Assembly: GCA_028876335.1 (NCBI GenBank)
Contig: JAGWSG010000218.1
Location: forward strand, 1-39,787
Direction of reading: 5' to 3'
Length of the DNA: 39,787 nt
Source: Acidobacteriota bacterium
Lineage (GTDB): Bacteria; Acidobacteriota; Terriglobia; Terriglobales; Acidobacteriaceae
Below the pieces are notes generated by a model, which saw only the letters and a program-made list of their open reading frames with translations, ran no database searches and had not been told where the DNA came from. How positions within the stretch are numbered: position 1 is the stretch's first letter; each line of letters opens with the position of its first letter. A program made the translations under genes and the position numbers. Shown in pieces: positions 34,867 through 39,787 of the stretch.

Positions 34867-35970
34867 ATGATGACGAAGCATGCCTTCCACAGCGACAATG
34901 GAGTCATGCTGACCGAACGGCTAGTTCTTGATCCCACACGGCTTGACGATTTCAGCGCGCGCTCCGCGGTCGATCGCGCCGCGGAGATTCTGCGTTCGGG
35001 CGGACTCGTCGCGCTCCCTACTGAAACCGTCTACGGTCTTGGGGCCAACGCGCTCGATGCGGCGGCAGTTGCGCGCATCTTTGAAGCCAAGAGGCGCCCC
35101 GCATGGGATCCAATCATTGTCCACATCGCCGGATCCGCAAATGCAGACAATCCCATGCTGCGCAGGCTCGTCGCAGAAATTCCCGAAGCTGCACGCAAGC
35201 TGATGGAAGCCTTCTGGCCCGGTCCGCTCACTTTGCTGCTTCCACGTTCGCCCTCCGTCCCCGATGCCGTCACCGCAGGTCGCCCTCTCGTAGGCATACG
35301 CATGCCCGCGCATCCAGTCGCATATGCACTCATTGAGAAGGCGCGCATCCCCGTTGCCGCACCCAGCGCAAATCTGTTCAGTCACATCAGCCCCACAACA
35401 GCGCAGCACGTACTCGACGATCTCGATGGACGTATCGATGCGATTCTTGAGGCGGGCCCCACCGAACACGGCGTCGAATCCACCGTGCTCGACCCATGCC
35501 AGAGTCCGATGGTGATCTACAGGCCCGGCGCCGTCACGCTTGAGCAGATTCAGGCTGTCGCCGGGGACGTGAAAGTCTTCACTGAGCCATCGCATGTGAA
35601 CAAAGAGCCAGAAGCCCTGCCCTCTCCCGGTGTAGGCATTCGCCACTACGCTCCCCACGCACGGCTTGTACTGGTGGAAGGCCCTCAGGAAGAAATGCCG
35701 CGACTGCTCGAAACAGCGGCCACAAAACATACGAACGAACGCATCGGACTCATGCGCGTCGACGAATTCGCCATGGAAAACTCCCCAAAGTTCGCGGCAG
35801 TGTTTCCATGGGGACATTGGTCAAACCCCGAGGAATTGGCTCATCGTCTGTATGCAGGCCTGCGCGCACTCGATGCCGCTGGCTGCACAGTGATCCTCTG
35901 TCCCATGCCCGCGACCGATGGAATTGGAGCAGCTTTGCGCGACAGGCTGGCTAAAGCCGCGCGTGTCTAA
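34867..35970 (+). CDS. tsaC: L-threonylcarbamoyladenylate synthase, Sua5 type
   Basis: This enzyme makes threonylcarbamoyl-AMP from threonine, bicarbonate and ATP, the first step of t6A37 tRNA modification. At 367 aa it is the long Sua5 form: an N-terminal YrdC domain (GGLVALPTETVYGLGANA, KRRPAWDPIIVHI, WPGPLTLLLPRS, PVAAPSANLFSHISPTTA) and, after the linker LPSPGVGIRHYAPHA, a smaller C-terminal Sua5 domain. AAGGAG 8 nt before ATG 34867 fixes the start. Its 5' end is only 21 bp from the CYTH start on the other strand. The partner genes tsaB, tsaD and tsaE are not in the window. Confidence 0.94.
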   Translation: MMTKHAFHSDNGVMLTERLVLDPTRLDDFSARSAVDRAAEILRSGGLVALPTETVYGLGANALDAAAVARIFEAKRRPAWDPIIVHIAGSANADNPMLRRLVAEIPEAARKLMEAFWPGPLTLLLPRSPSVPDAVTAGRPLVGIRMPAHPVAYALIEKARIPVAAPSANLFSHISPTTAQHVLDDLDGRIDAILEAGPTEHGVESTVLDPCQSPMVIYRPGAVTLEQIQAVAGDVKVFTEPSHVNKEPEALPSPGVGIRHYAPHARLVLVEGPQEEMPRLLETAATKHTNERIGLMRVDEFAMENSPKFAAVFPWGHWSNPEELAHRLYAGLRALDAAGCTVILCPMPATDGIGAALRDRLAKAARV

Positions 35971-35983
35971 TGAATAGATTGCG

Positions 35984-36232
35984 CTACAGCCCGCCTTCGC
36001 CGTGCTTATACATATAGCGAATCGCCGACTTGTAAATCAGCATGCGCGATTTTCCGCGAATCTTGAGCGACTTCCGGTCGTACCATTCGATGCAGCCCTC
36101 CACACGCTCGCCGTCTTCCAGAACAATCACCATCAGCGTCTGCGCCTGAATCTGCTTCTGCAGATAGAAAAGTTCAGCGCTGTGATGGAGTCCTTCTTCT
36201 TCCGGAGTTTGAGCTGTGAGTCGTAATGGCAT
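35984..36232 (-). CDS. Hfq-like (Sm-fold) RNA-binding protein, divergent
   Basis: This 82-aa protein fits the Hfq/Sm layout: an N-terminal helix (AELFYLQKQIQAQ), an Sm1 stretch LMVIVLEDGERVEGCIEWYDRKSLKI and an Sm2 stretch RMLIYKSAIRYMYK. In Hfq the Sm2 core is YKHAI; here it is Y67-K-S-A-I71, so His57 of Hfq is Ser. The rim arginine patch that helps RNA annealing (RRER in E. coli) is replaced by the neutral QIQAQ. The C-terminal tail is very short. It may be the Hfq of this organism or a paralogue with changed RNA specificity. It ends 13 bp from the converging synthase gene. Confidence 0.78.
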   Translation of the reverse strand: MPLRLTAQTPEEEGLHHSAELFYLQKQIQAQTLMVIVLEDGERVEGCIEWYDRKSLKIRGKSRMLIYKSAIRYMYKHGEGGL

Positions 36233-36437
36233 TGCGGAATTCGCCTTTCGCTTTCGGGCAGTTCGAGGTTCGCAGGATGGATGATCGGCTGCTCAAGAAT
36301 CAGACAGAACGCGCCGGGCATGCGGCTGCAATCCAGCTACCTGCGCTTTATCCTCATTCCTTGCTCGATGGTTCCCTTGAGTCTATTGGGAGAGATGCCG
36401 GGTCAACTTTGCGGGTTGCTTGTCGCCAGCCTGGCGC

Positions 36438-37538
36438 TTACCTGCCGGCCAGCGAAACGGCCATGGCGTCAAGCGAGAGCGAACGCAGTAGATTGCGCCG
36501 CATTCCCTGTTCGGTCTGCGTCATCGCCCGCGCCGCGCCCTCAATCCAGTCGAGTGAAAGCCCCTGTGCCAGCCTTTCAAGCTCGCCTGCAATGTCCACA
36601 TTCCGCATGTACTGCGGCGTCCCTGCAAGAACCAAAAGCAGATCCTCAAGCAGACTGCCAAGCGCGCGCAGCAATTGCTGTGTCTTTTCCTGCCCTTCGG
36701 CACCGGCGCGATAGGCTTCGGTCGCACGAAACAATTGCGAGTAATCCGGTTCCTTCAGCGCATTACGCAAAATAATCAGCGCATCCTGCCTGCTGGCAAG
36801 GTAGACGTCGAGCTCCAGGGACAGAGCCCGTCCCACTGCACCTTCGGCAAGCCGCGCCACCAGCGCGCGCTCCTGCGGCTTCAGTTCCGGACGGCGCACA
36901 GCCAGCAGCGTCTCAAGTTCCGCCGCGGGCAGAGCTCCGAGCCGATGTATCACCGCACGCGAACGAATGGTCGGCAGCAGCTCCTGCGGATTCTCCGCCA
37001 GCAAAATCAGGGATGCGTGTGCAGGCGGCTCCTCCAGCACTTTCAGCAGGCTGTTCGCAGCTTCCTTCATAAAGTTGGCCGTGGTAAAAATCGCGAACGA
37101 GCGGCGTGCCTCCCTTGGCGGGCGGTAATGGACCGCGTGAATCACCTGCCGCACCTGGCCGAGTTTGATCAAAAGCTGCGGTGGATCGGGCGGCACAATC
37201 AGCACATCAGGATGCGTCTGCACCATGATGCGCGTTTCCTTCTTATCGGTCTCTCGCAGGTCTTCGCGCGCCGCCAGGGCTTCGGTCACACGCTCGTCCA
37301 GATTGGCCGCCTCGGCCAGCCGCGTGCAGTTGGAGCAATGTCCACAAAAATCCGGCAAACCGTCTGACTCCATCGGTTCCAGGCAGTTCACGGCCCGCGC
37401 CAGCATCAGCGCCAGCGTGTATTTGCCAGCGCCCTTCGGCCCGGCAAGAATCATGGCCTGCGGAAAGCGGTCCGCGCGCACGCTCTCGCGCAGGCGCGTC
37501 ACCGTTGCCGTATTCCCCAGAAATTCGCGGAAGCTCAC
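36438..37538 (-). CDS. holB: DNA polymerase III subunit delta'
   Basis: Delta' is part of the clamp loader that places the beta clamp on DNA. The 366-aa protein has the AAA+ N-terminal domain with a P-loop GPKGAGKYT (about residues 33-41), zinc-binding Cys52, 65, 68 and 71 (CGHCSNC), a beta-strand ARRSFAIFTTANFMKEAANS and LLKVLEEPPAHA, and TIRSRA, which corresponds to the SRC motif with Cys changed to Ala. A helical collar domain follows. An acidic insert (EDLRETDKKETR, near residue 92-103) sits after the zinc module. The start is GTG 37538 without a ribosome site; TAAACT lies 6 nt upstream. Confidence 0.93.
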   Translation of the reverse strand: MSFREFLGNTATVTRLRESVRADRFPQAMILAGPKGAGKYTLALMLARAVNCLEPMESDGLPDFCGHCSNCTRLAEAANLDERVTEALAAREDLRETDKKETRIMVQTHPDVLIVPPDPPQLLIKLGQVRQVIHAVHYRPPREARRSFAIFTTANFMKEAANSLLKVLEEPPAHASLILLAENPQELLPTIRSRAVIHRLGALPAAELETLLAVRRPELKPQERALVARLAEGAVGRALSLELDVYLASRQDALIILRNALKEPDYSQLFRATEAYRAGAEGQEKTQQLLRALGSLLEDLLLVLAGTPQYMRNVDIAGELERLAQGLSLDWIEGAARAMTQTEQGMRRNLLRSLSLDAMAVSLAGR

Positions 37539-37694
37539 ACTACGAGTTTAGTGGAAGCAGGTGCGCCGTAATCCGGTGACGGTGGATTCTCTGGAGAAAC
37601 CCACACTCTAAGCGACTTAGATGAACTTGAATCCTTATCAGAGACCGGCACATCCCATAACTCGTACAATAAGCAGAGGAAACCGAGCTAATCG

Positions 37695-39749
37695 ATGCCG
37701 GAAGCTGTAAGCCAGAAAGACAAACAGACCAGCGCACGCGGGAACGAGCAGACTGCCGCCGAACGCAGGGCGGCCGCGCGCAAACCTGACGACGACCCGG
37801 TCGGCAAGGTGTATGACTCGCACCTGATCCGTCGGCTGGGAGCATATCTGCGTCCGTATTGGCTGCAGGCCATCATCTCGGCCATTTCCGTCACACTCAA
37901 ATCTTCCAGTGATGTGGCCGGACCATTTCTCGTCATGGTCGGCATCGATCATTACTTCCCTTCCGGCCGTGAAGAAGCCCACGCGCAGACCGCGCTGCAC
38001 GGATTTGCCTCTGCGGACTGGCTGACGGTTCATCTCAGCACAGATCCGGTACGTGGCATCACCCAGCTTGCCGGCATTTATCTTGTGCTGCAGATTCTGG
38101 CCTATCTCTTCGAGTTCATCCAGACCTACCTGATGCAATGGACCGGCCAGAAGATCATGTTCGACCTGCGCCGCGACATCTTCCGACACATGCAGCGCAT
38201 GCATGTGGGCTTCTTTGACACGCATGCAGTTGGCCGGCTCGTCACGCGCCTCACGTCCGACGTGGATGCCATAAACGAAATGTTTACCGGCGGAATTCTG
38301 GCCATTGTGGACGACTTCTTCACGCTCTCGTTCATGGCCATCGTGATGCTCAAGATCAACTGGTGGCTGGCCCTCCTGGCTTTCAGCGTGCTGCCGGTCA
38401 TTCTGTTTGTCACACGCATCTTCCGTAACAGTGTGCGTGAGAGCTATCGCCGCGTGCGCTCCGCCATTGCCCGTATCAACAGCTTCACGCAGGAACACGT
38501 GACTGGCATGCGTGTGGTACAGCTGTTCAATCGCGAGAAGCGTGCCTTCGACGATTTTGAAGTGGTCAACCGCCAGCACATGATCGCGTTCAAGGACACG
38601 ATTTTTGCTTACGCGCTTTACTACCCTGCCGTTGAGTTGCTCAGCGCCGTTGCCATTGCGCTCGTCATTTGGCGTGGCGGCTTCGGCGTCATCGCCGGCT
38701 CGGTCACCATCGGCATCCTCGCCAGCTTCAACATGTATTCGCAGCGTTTCTGGCGACCCATTCAGGACCTCAGCGACAAGTACAACATTCTGCAAGCGGC
38801 GATGGCGGCCTGCGAGCGCATCTTCAAGTTGATGGATACGGCGCCGGAGATTGTGAGCCCGGCGCATACTGTTGCGGGCGACAACAGCAATCGCATCGAG
38901 TTCCGCCGCGTTTGGTTCACGTATCAAAAGCTCACTGAAGCGCAGCACGCAGCAGTTGAAGCCGCGAAGGCGACAGGCGACCCGTGCCCCGCGCTCACGG
39001 CGATGACGGACATCGAGTGGATTCTGAAAGACGTCTCATTCACCATTGAGCCGGGACAGACGGTTGCAATTGTGGGCCATACGGGTGCGGGCAAAACCAC
39101 CATCACCAGCCTGATGATGCGCTTTTATGATGTGACGGCTGGTGGCATCTACATCGATGGAGTAGACCTGCGCGAGCATGATTTGAAACAGCTGCGCGAA
39201 CACTTCGCCGTCGTCCTGCAGGATCCGTTTCTCTTTACCGGTACGATTGCAGACAACATCCGCATGGAGAACAACGCCATCACGGACTCCGACTTGCGCG
39301 ACGCCGCACGCGACGTCAACGTGCTGGACTTTATTGAAACTCTGCCCGGGCAGTTTAATGAGCCTGTACGCGAACGCGGCAACTCACTTTCCACCGGACA
39401 GAAACAGCTGATCAATTTTGCACGCGCGCTGGCCTACAACCCGCGCATCCTCATACTTGACGAGGCCACTTCAAGCGTGGACACCGACACAGAACTACGC
39501 ATCCGCGGCGCGCTGGAGCGGATGGTCGAAGGCCGTACCTCGGTGCTCATCGCACACCGGCTTTCCACCGTGCAACGCGCGGATGCCATTCTCGTCATGC
39601 ATCGCGGCCAGTTGCGCGAGATGGGTTCGCATCAGGAGCTGCTGGCCATGCGCGGCCTTTATTGGAAGCTCTACGAGCTGCAGTACAAAGATCAGGAGAC
39701 AGGCGCGTTTGTACCACCGGGCACTGAGCCGTCACCAGCAACCGCGTAG
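37695..39749 (+). CDS. ABC transporter, fused permease and ATPase (exporter type)
   Basis: This 684-aa half-transporter resembles MsbA/MdlB-like exporters and would act as a dimer. A soluble N-terminal tail of about 45 residues precedes six transmembrane helices. The ATPase domain has Walker A in GHTGAGKTT (about residue 461), Q-loop VVLQDPFLFTGT, a signature LSTGQ in place of LSGGQ, Walker B ILILDEATSSVD (about residue 585) and an H-loop in IAHRLST. An insert of about 30 residues (near 412-440, LTEAQHAAVEAAKATGDPC) splits the first beta-strands before Walker A. Substrate unknown. It is divergent from holB over 156 bp. Confidence 0.93.
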   Translation: MPEAVSQKDKQTSARGNEQTAAERRAAARKPDDDPVGKVYDSHLIRRLGAYLRPYWLQAIISAISVTLKSSSDVAGPFLVMVGIDHYFPSGREEAHAQTALHGFASADWLTVHLSTDPVRGITQLAGIYLVLQILAYLFEFIQTYLMQWTGQKIMFDLRRDIFRHMQRMHVGFFDTHAVGRLVTRLTSDVDAINEMFTGGILAIVDDFFTLSFMAIVMLKINWWLALLAFSVLPVILFVTRIFRNSVRESYRRVRSAIARINSFTQEHVTGMRVVQLFNREKRAFDDFEVVNRQHMIAFKDTIFAYALYYPAVELLSAVAIALVIWRGGFGVIAGSVTIGILASFNMYSQRFWRPIQDLSDKYNILQAAMAACERIFKLMDTAPEIVSPAHTVAGDNSNRIEFRRVWFTYQKLTEAQHAAVEAAKATGDPCPALTAMTDIEWILKDVSFTIEPGQTVAIVGHTGAGKTTITSLMMRFYDVTAGGIYIDGVDLREHDLKQLREHFAVVLQDPFLFTGTIADNIRMENNAITDSDLRDAARDVNVLDFIETLPGQFNEPVRERGNSLSTGQKQLINFARALAYNPRILILDEATSSVDTDTELRIRGALERMVEGRTSVLIAHRLSTVQRADAILVMHRGQLREMGSHQELLAMRGLYWKLYELQYKDQETGAFVPPGTEPSPATA

Positions 39750-39787
39750 CGGGCTGCAGCGGTCTTTCTCAAAAAAGTTGCTTTTCG

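Noticed and set aside
37638-38948. A long open frame (436 codons) on the minus strand opposite the ABC transporter
   Set aside because: It is the antisense of a clear ABC exporter, its residues are His/Glu/Asp-rich in the way mirror frames of high-G+C genes are, and it has no family match or ribosome site.

Overview
The window reads as chromosomal DNA of an acidobacterium, most likely class Terriglobia (Acidobacteriaceae). Supporting signs are a VWA-domain protein of the acidobacterial type, a YceD(DUF177)-L32-PlsX block, tandem DUF507 genes, a bc/caa3 respiratory operon with fused cytochrome c domains, and moderately high G+C with dense coding on both strands. There is no insertion sequence, phage, plasmid or CRISPR signature. 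Species-level assignment is not possible from the sequence alone.

Layout. 1-5.0 kb holds small accessory genes (SH3-like, SnoaL-like, GNAT, ABM) around a housekeeping block, yceD-like, rpmF and plsX, followed by two tiny genes, one Trm112-like. 5.3-9.4 kb holds a YihY membrane protein, a cold-shock protein, queG, a STAS-domain protein and a secreted DUF3828-like protein. 9.4-12.5 kb is ppdK (pyruvate phosphate dikinase) behind two related palindromes, ending in a bidirectional terminator shared with a converging VWA-TonB pair. 14.8-15.7 kb is a stand-alone DUF2090 aldolase-like protein.

16.1-23.2 kb is the centrepiece: a seven-gene minus-strand operon, transcribed from 23.2 to 16.1 kb. It encodes oxidase subunit II with a fused cytochrome c, then subunits I and III, an unrecognised six-helix membrane protein, a diheme cytochrome c lipoprotein, a Rieske protein, and a cytochrome b with a fused cytochrome c. 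The last four genes are joined by ATGA overlaps. Together they could carry electrons from quinol to oxygen through covalently attached c domains, a plausible bc-caa3 supercomplex. A tRNA-Glu(CTC) with its own promoter and two overlapping DUF507 genes lie upstream.

24.7-39.8 kb is mostly housekeeping: a thioredoxin-like [2Fe-2S] ferredoxin divergent from an acidic protein plus recJ; a WXXGXW-repeat secreted protein and an outer-membrane-like protein; tmk; a small membrane protein; secA; a CYTH protein divergent from a Sua5-type threonylcarbamoyl-AMP synthase; a divergent Hfq-like protein; holB; and an ABC exporter half-transporter.

Two kinds of gene start are visible. Many genes have a strong Shine-Dalgarno, including three TTG starts. 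Others (DUF177, plsX, the 69-aa gene, tmk, holB, TonB, CYTH) have none but carry a -10-like box 6-11 nt before the start codon, which suggests leaderless transcripts. No wholly new system is obvious. The best candidates for new biology are the unknown membrane subunit and altered Qo motif of the respiratory operon, the Hfq-like protein, the paired palindromes before ppdK, and the leaderless gene class.
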